From contig NZ_LIVZ01000001.1 of NCBI RefSeq assembly GCF_001905845.1, positions 186,001 through 250,000 of the forward strand: a DNA stretch of 64,000 bases, given 5' to 3'. A program made the translations under genes and the position numbers. Of the stretch, positions 32,811 through 40,629 are shown one piece after another. Within the stretch, counting starts at the first letter, position 1. Every line of letters begins with the position of its first letter. Under the pieces are notes generated by a model. The model was not told where the DNA came from and ran no database searches. It saw only the letters and a program-made list of their open reading frames with translations. Source of the stretch: Streptomyces sp. TSRI0107 (lineage in GTDB: Bacteria; Actinomycetota; Actinomycetes; Streptomycetales; Streptomycetaceae).

Positions 32811-33444
32811 GGCGCTTCTCCAGCTTTCTCATCAGCAGCGAGGTCGGGTAGCTCGCCAGCAGGAAGATCAGGCCGGCGAGGGTGAAGGTCTCGACGTAGG
32901 CGAAGTCGTACGCGCCGTACTCCCGGGCCTCGGCGACCATCTCCGTGACCGTGATCACGGCCAGGAACGGGGTTTCCTTGAACATGGCGATCGCGTAGTT
33001 GCCCAGCGCGGGCAGCACCTTGCGCACCGCCTGCGGCAGGATCACCGCCTGCCAGGTCCGGCGCGGCGACAGCGACAGCGCCCGGCAGGCCTCCCACTGG
33101 CCCTTCGGCACGGCGTCGATCCCGGCCCGGTACACCTCCGACAGGTACGAGGCGTAGTGGATGCCCAGCACCGCGATGCCGATGGTCAGCGGCTCCACCG
33201 TGTCGAACACCGCGTACGCGCCGACCAGCTGCACCAGCAGCGGCGTCGACCGCACGAACTCGGTGACCGCCCGCACCGGCACGGTGACCAGCCGGGTCGG
33301 CGCCCGGCCCGCCACCGCCACGACCAGCCCGAGCACCGCGGCGACCAGCGTGCCGAGCACGGTGGCCAGCACGGTGGTGAGGAAGCCGTCCCACAGCAGC
33401 GGCAGCGACTCGCGGACGGCGCCCCAGTCCCACTGGTAGTTCAC
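32800..33444 (-). CDS. ehuD: ABC permease, ectoine/amino acid type
   Basis: 214 aa from a GTG overlapping the upstream stop (GTGA), with GGGAGG six bases before. Five hydrophobic helices and the EAA loop EVYRAGIDAVPKGQWEACRALSLSPRRTWQAVILPQAVRKVLP (in segments) are typical of HisM-type permeases. SDN: FVRSTPLLVQL. It forms a heterodimer with the product of the upstream permease gene. Confidence 0.87.
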   Translation of the reverse strand: MNYQWDWGAVRESLPLLWDGFLTTVLATVLGTLVAAVLGLVVAVAGRAPTRLVTVPVRAVTEFVRSTPLLVQLVGAYAVFDTVEPLTIGIAVLGIHYASYLSEVYRAGIDAVPKGQWEACRALSLSPRRTWQAVILPQAVRKVLPALGNYAIAMFKETPFLAVITVTEMVAEAREYGAYDFAYVETFTLAGLIFLLASYPTSLLMRKLEKRLGH

Positions 33445-34187
33445 CGCACGCCTCCCGCGGTCAGGCCGGTCTTCTCCACGCCCGCCGCGCTGCGGAACCG
33501 CAGCAGCCCGCCCGCTGCCGCGCGCCGGCCGAGTCTGGCCTGGGCGTGCCGCTCCAGCGCGTTCATCACCAGGGTCAGCGCGTAGGCCAGGACGAAGTAG
33601 ATGACCAGCAGGGTCAGATACGCGGCCGTGGACTCGCCGGTGCGGTCCCGCATCTGCTGCACCACCGTCGTCAGGTCGGCGGCGGAGATCAGCCACAGCA
33701 GCGGGGTGCACTTCAGCAGCTGGATCAGCTGGTTGGTGAACGGCGGGATCATCTGCGGCCACGCCTGCGGCAGGATCACCCGCCGCATCCGCGTCACCGG
33801 CGTCATGTTCAGCGCGACGGCCGCCTCCCACTGGGCCTTCGGTACGGCGTTCAGGGCGCCGCGCACCACTTCCGAGCCGTAGGCGCCGAAGTTCATGCCG
33901 AACGCCACGACCCCGCAGAACAGGGGGGACAGCTCGTAGCCGGTGACCAGCGGGAGGGCGTAGTAGAGCCAGAACAGCTGGACGTACAGCGAGGTTCCGC
34001 GGAAGAACTCCACGAAGACCCGTGACACCCCCCGCACGAGCACGGGCCCGCCGTGCGCCATGAAGCCGAGGACGAAGGCCAGGACGAGCGCGACGGCCGC
34101 GCCGAGCGCGGTCGCCGCGACGGTCACCCCGAGGCCCGACCACACCTGCGGCAGATGCCCGAGGAAGTAGCTGAGGAAGTCGCCCAT
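33441..34187 (-). CDS. ehuC: ABC permease, ectoine/amino acid type
   Basis: 248 aa. HisM-type permease with FFRGTSLYVQLFWLYYALP, the EAA loop VVRGALNAVPKAQWEAAVALNMTP and MIPPFTNQLIQLLKCTPLLWLIS. It is followed by an Arg/Gly-rich cytoplasmic tail of about 30 residues longer than usual. The start is 4 bp from the stop of the binding-protein gene; all four transporter genes are one operon. Confidence 0.87.
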   Translation of the reverse strand: MGDFLSYFLGHLPQVWSGLGVTVAATALGAAVALVLAFVLGFMAHGGPVLVRGVSRVFVEFFRGTSLYVQLFWLYYALPLVTGYELSPLFCGVVAFGMNFGAYGSEVVRGALNAVPKAQWEAAVALNMTPVTRMRRVILPQAWPQMIPPFTNQLIQLLKCTPLLWLISAADLTTVVQQMRDRTGESTAAYLTLLVIYFVLAYALTLVMNALERHAQARLGRRAAAGGLLRFRSAAGVEKTGLTAGGVR

Positions 34188-34191
34188 CGCC

Positions 34192-35085
34192 TCAGGCCTT
34201 GCAGAGGTCGGCCGTCTTCAGGGACGCCGGCGGGATGGTGTCCTCCCCGAAGCCGTACCGCCCGATGAGCCGCACATAGCGTGCCGGGTCCGAGGTGATC
34301 TTCTTCAGCTCGGCGTCGAACGCGTCCCGCAGCTCCTCGCTGCCCCGCCGGAAGACGGCACCGCCCGGGCTGTACTGCTTCACCCCGTCGATCTCCGGCA
34401 CGAACGAGTCGGTGACCTCCAGGCCGCTGTTGTTCTTCGCCAGCCAGTTCAGCGAGATTCCGGTCAGCAGGAACGCGTCGACCCGCCCGTTCTTGACCGC
34501 GTCCGCGCCGTCCTGCGGCTTCTGCAGGGTGCGGATGTCGCCCTCGGAGATCCCGGCGGCGGTGGCGTAGCTCTTCTCCACCGCGCCCGACATCACCCCG
34601 ATGACCGCCCCGGCCCTCTTCGCCGCCGCGAGACCGGTGATCTTCTTGGGGTTGCCCGCCTTCACCATCAGCGCGGTCGGCGAGATGAACTCGGGCTGCG
34701 AGAACAGGGTCTTCTCGCAGCGCTCCGGCGTGATGGCCATGCCCGCGCTGATCACGTCGTACTTCCCGGCCTGCAGGCCCGGTATCAGCCCGTCCCACTC
34801 GGAGAAGGCCGGGCGCAGCTCGGGGACGCCCAGCGCCTTGAAGATCTCCCGGTGCAGGGTCGGTGCCTCGCCCTTGAGTTCGCCGTTCTCCTCGTAGCCG
34901 TACGGGGCCTCGTTGGCGTAGGCGACCCGGACGTAACCCTGCTTCCTCAGCTTCTCCAGCGTCGAGCCCTCACCGCCGGCTCCGCCCTCGGCCTTGCTGC
35001 ACGCGGCGAGCAGCCCGGGGACGGTGAGCAGGCCGCCGACGGCCGCCGTTCTGCCGAGGAAACCCCTACGGGACAGATCTGACAT
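34192..35085 (-). CDS. ehuB: Substrate-binding lipoprotein, ectoine/hydroxyectoine type
   Basis: 297 aa. Tat-like SRRGFLG plus lipobox LLAAC. The fold and motifs YVRVAYANEAPYGYEENGELKGEAPTLHREI, FSEWDGLIPGLQAGKYDVISAGMAITPERC and GRVDAFLLTGISLNWLA match EhuB-type receptors. It binds ectoine or a related polar solute outside the membrane. GGGAGG lies ten bases before the start. Ligand assignment is by family resemblance only. Confidence 0.85.
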   Translation of the reverse strand: MSDLSRRGFLGRTAAVGGLLTVPGLLAACSKAEGGAGGEGSTLEKLRKQGYVRVAYANEAPYGYEENGELKGEAPTLHREIFKALGVPELRPAFSEWDGLIPGLQAGKYDVISAGMAITPERCEKTLFSQPEFISPTALMVKAGNPKKITGLAAAKRAGAVIGVMSGAVEKSYATAAGISEGDIRTLQKPQDGADAVKNGRVDAFLLTGISLNWLAKNNSGLEVTDSFVPEIDGVKQYSPGGAVFRRGSEELRDAFDAELKKITSDPARYVRLIGRYGFGEDTIPPASLKTADLCKA

Positions 35086-35328
35086 GGACGAGCAACCTCC
35101 CGAATGCGGACGAGCCGTTCCAGCCGCGCCGGGCGTGCCGGTCGCGGACAGGTGGGGGCGCCTGCCCGATGCCCGGGGGGTATGCCCGAAGAGCGGTCGA
35201 TGTGATGCAACGGTGATGGGAGCGATGCCGCTTCGTTGCGTGGGAGGACTGGGAGGCACTGCCGCTCGGCGGGGGCGTGTACCACGCCGAGTACGCCCGA
35301 AACGAGATCTGCCCCGATGCGGATACCG
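35086..35328. other. Upstream region of the Ehu operon
   Basis: 243 bp without a gene between the binding-protein start and the mobile element. TGCAACG and CGTTGCG lie about 35 bp apart near 35210-35245 as loose inverted repeats. No clear -10/-35 pair is seen. With the adjacent element the gene-free stretch is 431 bp. Confidence 0.4.
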
Positions 35329-35520
35329 CTAGGCTCTGTCGTTTGGATCAGCCCGGCTGTGAGGGACGGTGCGTCCTGGCCGAGTCGAGCGGGATCTGGC
35401 ACGCACATCTGCCGCGTTGTCGTCAGTCGCCGACGCGCCGGCATCGGGGAGCGACGACAACGCGGCGAGGCGCGGTGCCAGGCGCCGCGAGCCCGGCATG
35501 ATCGACGAGACACCCCCTAG
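35329..35520. mobile_element. 192-bp MITE-like element, degenerate copy
   Basis: The left end (35329-35350) matches the 22-bp end of the element at 22520-22709 with one mismatch, and about 70 bp of interior matches that element read in reverse. The right end has diverged to CGAGACACCCCCTAG. The terminal CTAG forms the TAG stop of the dehydrogenase gene at 35517. No transposase is encoded. Confidence 0.75.
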
Positions 35521-36464
35521 TGCCCCGGCACGTAGCCCCGCTGCTTGTCGACCACGTTGAACAGTGGCCGGCCCGCCGCCCAGCGCTCGAACAGCTCCAC
35601 GAACTGGGCGCCCAGCTCGTCCCGCCAGCCCACCGTGTCCCCGCTCATGTGCGGCGACACGATCAGTCCCGGCTGCCGCCACAACGGGCTGTCCTCGCCG
35701 AGCGGTTCGGACGTGAACACGTCCAGCGCCGCCCCCGCGATCCACCGCTTGGCCAGCGCCGCCGCCAGCGCGTCCTCGTCCACCAGCGCGCCCCGGCCGA
35801 CGTTCACGAACCGCGCCGACGGCTGGAACACACCGAAGCGGCGGGCGTCGAACATGCCGCGCGTGTCGTCGGTGAGCGGCGCCGCCGCGACCACCCAGTC
35901 GGCACGCGCCAGCAGCCGGTCCAGGTCCTCCGGGCCGTGGATGCCGGTGCGCGGGACGCGGCCGACGATCGCCGTACGGATGTCCAGGGCCTTCAGCACC
36001 CGGGCGACCGCCCGGCCGACCGGGCCGGAGCCGACCACGACCGCGCGGGTGCCGGCCACCCGCTGCGACTCCCGGTGCCGCCACTCGCCCCGCTGCTGCA
36101 ACTCCCAGGTGCGGGGCAGATCCTTCGCCATCGCCAGCACCAGCGCGGCCACGTACTCGGCGATCGGCTGCTCGAACACCCCGCGCGCGTTGGTCACCAC
36201 CGTGTCCGACGCGGCCAGCTCCGGGCCCATCAGATGGTCCACGCCCGCGCTCGCCGTGTGCACCCAGCGCGGTCGCGGCCCCTCACCCGGCCATGCCCGC
36301 CGGACCGCGTGCGAGGCGAAGTCCCAGACCAGCAGGACGTCGGCCGACGGCAGCGCGGCCGCGAGCCCCGCCTCGTCCGTGTGCACGATCCGCGCCCGCC
36401 CGGTGAGCCGGCCGAGCCGGGGGAGGGGGTCGGCGTCCAGGACGAGCAGAGTGGGGGCGGTCAT
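35517..36464 (-). CDS. D-2-hydroxyacid dehydrogenase
   Basis: 315 aa from ATG 36464. NAD-binding motif VVVGSGPVGRAVARVL (about residues 141-156), VNVGRGALVDEDALAAAL with the substrate Arg, ALDVFTSEPL, and SPHMSGDTVG with the catalytic His. It reduces a 2-keto acid or oxidises a D-2-hydroxy acid. Substrate unknown. The stop codon is contributed by the CTAG at the edge of the mobile element. Confidence 0.9.
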   Translation of the reverse strand: MTAPTLLVLDADPLPRLGRLTGRARIVHTDEAGLAAALPSADVLLVWDFASHAVRRAWPGEGPRPRWVHTASAGVDHLMGPELAASDTVVTNARGVFEQPIAEYVAALVLAMAKDLPRTWELQQRGEWRHRESQRVAGTRAVVVGSGPVGRAVARVLKALDIRTAIVGRVPRTGIHGPEDLDRLLARADWVVAAAPLTDDTRGMFDARRFGVFQPSARFVNVGRGALVDEDALAAALAKRWIAGAALDVFTSEPLGEDSPLWRQPGLIVSPHMSGDTVGWRDELGAQFVELFERWAAGRPLFNVVDKQRGYVPGH

Positions 36465-36674
36465 GGGCGGGCGTCTCTCCCGTCTCGCCGGCGCCTCCGA
36501 GCGGTTCGACTGCGCCGACGGCGTCTGACATGCGCGGATTGACCACGCTCGCACCCGAACCTACCGCCGTCAACACGGGCGCCCACGCGGTGCGTTGTTC
36601 CCCGGTTTCCCCGGTTTCCCTGGTTTCCGCGTTCCCGCCCCTCGCCCCGTGCCTCCCGGAAGGCCGGTGCCGCC

Positions 36675-36868
36675 ATGGAGCTCTCCGATCTCGGCGGACC
36701 CTGCGCGCGGCTCACCCGGCACACCTCATCTCGGCCAACCAAGTGACGATGTGGGCGGCGCTGCGCCGGTGGGTACCCGGGCTGTGGGGCCGTATCAGGC
36801 TTGCTGGACGAGACGGCGCGCGCGTGGCCCCCCGCACTGCCGGAAGAACAGCAGGAAGGCTGGACATG
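36675..36868 (+). pseudogene. Decayed maleate isomerase-family paralogue
   Basis: Begins MELSDLGGP like the N-terminus of Streptomyces maleate-isomerase-family proteins, but then jumps to the C-terminal part, with some 200 residues missing. The tail is spread over three frames: LISANQVTMWAALRR, then VGTRAVGPYQ, then LLDETARAWPPALPEEQQ-EGWT and TGA. That TGA overlaps the ATG of the intact paralogue (ATGA), so the ancestral operon junction is preserved. The segment SANQVTMWAALR is homologous to TANQVTVWEALR in the intact neighbour. Confidence 0.8.
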
Positions 36869-37597
36869 ACCGCACTCGGATTCCTCTACCCGGGCCACTC
36901 GGCCGAGGACGACTATCCCCGTATCGAGCAGCTGCTGGGCAGTGACATCCGGGTGGACCTGGTCCACACGGACATCGGTGAGGACGCCCCCCGCGAGGAC
37001 GCGCTGCGCGAGATGGGCTCCCCCGAGCGGCTGGAGGCGGGTGTGCGGGAGCTCCGGCTCGCGGGCGTCGAGGCGGTGGTGTGGGCGTGCACCGGCGGCA
37101 GCTTCGTGCACGGCTGGGACGGCGCCCACGAACAGGTCCGCGCCCTCGCCCGCGCCGCCGGGACGCCGGCCTCGTCCACATCCTTCGGCTTCGTGCACGC
37201 CGCCGGGGAGATCGGGGCGCGCCGGGTCGCGATCGGCGCCACCTACCCCGACGGCATCGCCGGGCTCTTCGCGGAGTTCCTGCGCGCGGGCGGCCTGGAC
37301 GTGGTCGCGGTGCGCGGCTCCGGGATCATCACCGCCGCCGAGGTCGGCACCTGGGGCGAGGCCGAGCTGTTCGCGCTGGCCCGCGCCGCCGACCACGCGG
37401 ACGCCGACGCGGTCCTGCTGCCGGACACCGCCCTGCACACCGCCTCGCACCTCACCGCCCTGGAGAAGGAGCTGGGCAAGCCGGTCCTCACCGCGAACCA
37501 GGTCACCGTCTGGGAGGCGCTGCGCCTGACCGACCGCCGGGTGAACGCCCCGGCCCTCGGCGCCCTCTTCACCCGGGAACCGATCGTCCAGGTCTGA
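36866..37597 (+). CDS. Maleate cis-trans isomerase / Asp-Glu racemase superfamily protein
   Basis: 243 aa, AGGAAGG before the start, ATGA-coupled to the decayed paralogue. The first catalytic Cys is present in VVWACTGGSFVHGWDG. The second Cys, usually in an SCTN-like motif about 115 residues later, is replaced: ADAVLLPDTALHT. GKPVLTANQVTVWEALRL closes the family pattern. With one Cys missing, two-base isomerase chemistry is doubtful; a decarboxylase or altered isomerase is possible. The lost neighbour may have been its partner subunit or paralogue. Confidence 0.82.
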   Translation: MTALGFLYPGHSAEDDYPRIEQLLGSDIRVDLVHTDIGEDAPREDALREMGSPERLEAGVRELRLAGVEAVVWACTGGSFVHGWDGAHEQVRALARAAGTPASSTSFGFVHAAGEIGARRVAIGATYPDGIAGLFAEFLRAGGLDVVAVRGSGIITAAEVGTWGEAELFALARAADHADADAVLLPDTALHTASHLTALEKELGKPVLTANQVTVWEALRLTDRRVNAPALGALFTREPIVQV

Positions 37598-37709
37598 TCG
37601 GCGGCTGCCCGGGGGTTACGGCCTCCTTGCGCGGGCGGGGGACAATGGAGGGTGGCCCGGCCGGATGTGTGTCGGGGGCGGGCCGCGGAACCCACGAGGA
37701 GGACAGGAC

Positions 37710-38072
37710 ATGGCGGAGCCCACGCCGCGTCGGAACGAACCGCGGCTACGCCCCGCGCCCCTGCTGTTCGAGCCCGCGGAAGCGGCCGGTGACCCGGAGC
37801 ACTTCTTCGACCTGGAGTCCATCGACGACCCGCGCGCGCTGCTCGCCCGGGCGACCGAGCTGACGCAGGCTTTCCGGGCGGCGGCGGACCGGGCCGTGGA
37901 GTTCCAGGCGATCGCGGCGGCCCAGCTCGCCGACCCCCGGAAGTTCGACCGGCTGACGACGGCGGACATCGCCGAGCAGGCCGAGTGGACCGAGGACTAC
38001 GCCAAGAAGATGGTCGAGTTCGGGCGGGACCTGATGCGGGGGGCGGATGGGCGAGGGCCCGATCCGATCTGA
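37710..38072 (+). CDS. Small acidic protein of unknown function
   Basis: 120 aa with AGGAGG seven bases before ATG 37710. The protein is helical, with PRALLARATELTQAFRAAADRAVEFQAIAAAQLADPRKF followed by TTADIAEQAEWTEDYAKKMVEFGRDLM (in segments). It is soluble, without a signal peptide or membrane segment. I do not recognise a family; the last ten residues are Gly/Asp-rich and may be variable. Confidence 0.7.
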   Translation: MAEPTPRRNEPRLRPAPLLFEPAEAAGDPEHFFDLESIDDPRALLARATELTQAFRAAADRAVEFQAIAAAQLADPRKFDRLTTADIAEQAEWTEDYAKKMVEFGRDLMRGADGRGPDPI

Positions 38073-38148
38073 TCCGACCCGGCACCGGCCGGATTGTGAC
38101 CCGATCCGCCGTGAGAGGCCCGCGGGGCCCTTGGGAATGCTGAGGCAC

Positions 38149-38162
38149 TTGGCATATGCCAG
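38149..38162. promoter_or_regulatory. TTGGCATATGCCAG palindrome upstream of primase-like gene
   Basis: Contains a perfect 12-bp palindrome (TGGCATATGCCA) 90 bp upstream of the start at 38252. A nearly identical site occurs upstream of the IclR gene (31955-31968). Candidate operator for a shared regulator. Confidence 0.45.
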
Positions 38163-38251
38163 CCGGGCAAGATACTCCGTCCCGGTCCTTCGTGTCCCGG
38201 TTTCCGGCAACCCAGTGAAACGGGACGTTCACACCCGGTAAAAGAGGGTGC

Positions 38252-38854
38252 ATGAGCAGCAGTACAGTCACCCCTGCCGGAGCCGCCTGGCTCGCCTCGG
38301 CAGGAACGTATCCGCGAAGCACCCTCGCGCTCTGGGAGGAGCGGCCGGACGCCCCGGTCGTCCTGCCCTGCGGCACCGCCTTCGACGTGGTGAGCGCCCC
38401 CGCGGTGTTCGGGCGCCGGATGCTGGACCGGCTGTGGGAGGAGGGGCCCGGCTCGGGGCCGGTGGCGCTGCACCGCGGCCGCACCCTGCTGTTCGCGGCG
38501 CCCGGCACGGCCCAGCGGCTGCCCTCGCTGATGGAGTGGGAGGAGTGGGGCTGCCGGGGACGCACCGGCTCCCAGGGCGGGACGGGCTCCGGGCGGACCG
38601 ACGAGATCCCGCCACTTCTCTGCCACGGCAACGGCGACGCCGTGACCGTCCCGCCGCCGGTCGGCCCCACCGTGGCGGCCCCCGCGTCCGGGTCCCGCTG
38701 GATCGTCGCGCCGGACACCCGTCACCCCTGGCTGCCGGGCCCCGAGGTGCTGCTCTGGGCGGCCGTCCGGGCCGCTCGGGCGGCGGTGCGGATATCGATT
38801 TCGCCTCCCGCCGAGCAGGATGCTAAGGTCTACGACGTCAGCAGGCGCCGCTAG
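38252..38854 (+). CDS. Primase/polymerase-like (Prim-Pol N-terminal type) small protein
   Basis: 200 aa. It resembles the short Streptomyces proteins annotated as bifunctional DNA primase/polymerase: AAWLASAGTYPRSTLALWEERPDAPVVLPCGTAFDVV, GPVALHRGRTLLFAAPGTAQRLPSLMEWEEWG and WIVAPDTRHPWLPGPEVLLWAAVRAAR. It lacks the catalytic Asp pair expected for an active primase, so activity is unlikely. The last three codons and the TAG stop lie inside the following tRNA-Lys gene (overlap 10 bp), and the tRNA promoter must lie within the coding sequence. Confidence 0.75.
   Translation: MSSSTVTPAGAAWLASAGTYPRSTLALWEERPDAPVVLPCGTAFDVVSAPAVFGRRMLDRLWEEGPGSGPVALHRGRTLLFAAPGTAQRLPSLMEWEEWGCRGRTGSQGGTGSGRTDEIPPLLCHGNGDAVTVPPPVGPTVAAPASGSRWIVAPDTRHPWLPGPEVLLWAAVRAARAAVRISISPPAEQDAKVYDVSRRR
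38800..38829 (+). promoter_or_regulatory. Putative promoter of tRNA-Lys copy 3
   Basis: -10-like TAAGGT (38824-38829), 15 bp before the tRNA 5' end, with TTCGCC 18 bp upstream as a weak -35. It is embedded in the upstream coding sequence and shares nothing with the promoters of copies 1 and 2. Confidence 0.4.
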
Positions 38855-38918
38855 CTCAGTTGGTTAGAGCAGCTGACTCTTAATCAGCGGGTCCGGGGTT
38901 CGAGTCCCTGGCGGCGCA
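38845..38918 (+). tRNA. tRNA-Lys(CTT), copy 3
   Basis: 74 nt identical to the other two copies, on the opposite strand. Its first ten bases (GCGCCGCTAG) double as the last codons and stop of the upstream gene. Confidence 0.97.
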
Positions 38919-38940
38919 CTAGCGATTAGGTCGCTGACCT

Positions 38941-38969
38941 GGGCGTTCTCGGTTCCGAGAACGCCCTTT
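38941..38969 (+). terminator. Terminator of tRNA-Lys copy 3
   Basis: Perfect 12-bp stem GGGCGTTCTCGG / CCGAGAACGCCC with TT at the centre, followed by TTT, 22 bp after the tRNA. Confidence 0.88.
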
Positions 38970-39016
38970 CGCTTGTCTGCGAACAGATCGCCCCAGGCGG
39001 CCCGCCGCCAGCCGGA

Positions 39017-40288
39017 TCACCCCGTCCTCGCCGGCGAGATCTCGACGGTCCACGCCCCCGACAGCGTGCGCCCCTCCACCTCGACCCGGACGTCGTCCTC
39101 CGGCAGTGTGAAGCGCTCGCCGACACCGACCGGGGCGTCGGCGAGGGCCGGGTAGACCGAGTTCTCCCAGCAGGCCTCGGTCCGCGGATGGGAGTCGATC
39201 ACCTGGATCGGGCCGCCCCCGGACTCGGCGCCGCTGTGCACCCGGTACACCAGGACCCCCTGCCGGCAGGTGGCGTGATCGTTGCCGACCGCGCCCCGCG
39301 CCTCGAAGGCGAGCACGCTCTCGGGGCCGGTGCGCACCACGGCCAGCTTGGTCCCGAGCCCGGTGCCGAACAGCGGCGCCCCGGCCGCCCCCGTCATCGG
39401 CGTGCCGGGGCCGACCGACAGCGACTCCAGGGTGAGCCGGATCGGCCCGTTGCCCGGCACGCACACCACCTGGTGCTCCTCCAGCCAGCCCAGCTTCCAC
39501 TTGTGCCAGCCGAACAGGTCGGGAGCCAGCCCGAACTGGCTGCCCATCAGGTCCCAGTCCCCGACGTGGGTGTCCCATTCGCCCTTGCCGTCCGTCGGGC
39601 GGTGGTAGAGATCCGGGAGGTCGAACACATGGCCGGTCTCGTGGGCGAGGACCAGCCGGTCCGGCGGATGGTTCTCGAACACGGTGACGATCCTGCGGAT
39701 GTCGGTGTCGTCGGCCCGCAGCGGGGTGTCCAGATTGACCACCTTCGTGGCGTCCGAGTCCACGCCGGGCGCGTGCGGATCGGCGACGAAGTAGACGACG
39801 TCGTACCGCGAGAAGTCCACGTGCCTGTCGGCGGCGGCGAGCGCGTCGCGCAGATAGGCGGCCCGGTGCGAGGTGTTCCAGTCGCGCTTTATGGCGTACG
39901 AGGTCGACGGGCGCGGCATCCGGAGCCACTTCGACAGTGTGTGCGGGCGCAGCCGGAACCGGCCGTACGAGGCCTGCTCGAAGTACTGGCTGGTGGCCGG
40001 GAAGTGGTCGGCCGTCAGGTCCTCCGGGGTGGTCAGCGGCTCGGAGTCCGGGAAGGACAGGAAGATCATCACTGCGTCGAGCGAGCGGGTCGGCCGAGGG
40101 TAGTTGGCGTTCCAGGTGTCCAGGCCCTCCGAGTGGTGTGCCTCGGTGCGCTCGAGGGCGCAGGGGGCCGCCGCGAAGGATTCGGCGACCGAGGGGCCGG
40201 TGATGAGCGAGGTCGCGGCGAGTGCCGCCAGAGTGGTGAACACGGCCGCCGTGGTGCGCAACAGGGGGCGCGGGAGCGGACGCGGCAC
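39017..40288 (-). CDS. Secreted M6 family zinc metalloprotease
   Basis: 423 aa from GTG 40288 (GGAGG five bases upstream). A long Arg/Pro signal sequence (about residues 1-37) is followed by a catalytic domain with HExxH as VLAHETGHVFDLPDLYH, the third-ligand region GDWDLMG, and GWHKWKLGWLEEHQVV, all typical of immune-inhibitor-A-like M6 proteases. A C-terminal beta-rich domain of about 130 residues follows. It degrades extracellular proteins. Context gives no specific substrate. Confidence 0.88.
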   Translation of the reverse strand: MPRPLPRPLLRTTAAVFTTLAALAATSLITGPSVAESFAAAPCALERTEAHHSEGLDTWNANYPRPTRSLDAVMIFLSFPDSEPLTTPEDLTADHFPATSQYFEQASYGRFRLRPHTLSKWLRMPRPSTSYAIKRDWNTSHRAAYLRDALAAADRHVDFSRYDVVYFVADPHAPGVDSDATKVVNLDTPLRADDTDIRRIVTVFENHPPDRLVLAHETGHVFDLPDLYHRPTDGKGEWDTHVGDWDLMGSQFGLAPDLFGWHKWKLGWLEEHQVVCVPGNGPIRLTLESLSVGPGTPMTGAAGAPLFGTGLGTKLAVVRTGPESVLAFEARGAVGNDHATCRQGVLVYRVHSGAESGGGPIQVIDSHPRTEACWENSVYPALADAPVGVGERFTLPEDDVRVEVEGRTLSGAWTVEISPARTG

Positions 40289-40629
40289 AGGAACCTCCGG
40301 ATGCGCTGGGGGTGGCCCCACGCCCATGGGGCGGTGGGGGAGGGACACCGAATCCAGCCTGTGGGAGATTGTCGTACTACGCCCTGTTTGTCTGACCCGG
40401 ACGAGTGAGGCGGGGGCGTGATGCGGACGGCGACACCCCCGGGTTGCTCACGGAACGTCACCAGTGGTCGTGAGGTTGGGAACCCGTCCAGCTGCGGGCA
40501 GAAACGATCCGCCTGCAAAGTGGGTATGTCTTGAGTGGCGAGCAGTGGCTGGAAGGGCCGGAGGACACCCTCTATGATCGGCACACTTTCCTGCGCGGAC
40601 GACGATCGAGTGCACTGCGGGAGCTTGCG
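40289..40629. other. Divergent upstream region of metalloprotease and GGDEF-EAL genes
   Basis: 341 bp. CTCACG and CGTGAG flank a 20-bp centre near 40447-40475. An in-frame TTG at 40531 could extend the GGDEF-EAL protein by 33 residues, but it has no ribosome-binding site. No other gene is seen. Confidence 0.4.

Noticed and set aside
38252..38854. Active replication primase suggesting a plasmid or phage
   Set aside because: The protein lacks the catalytic Asp pair and no replication, integrase or helicase gene is adjacent; it is the short chromosomal Streptomyces type.
40531..40629. TTG start adding 33 residues to the GGDEF-EAL protein
   Set aside because: No ribosome-binding site at TTG 40531, whereas GTG 40630 has GGGAG at six bases; the added residues are not part of the PAS domain.
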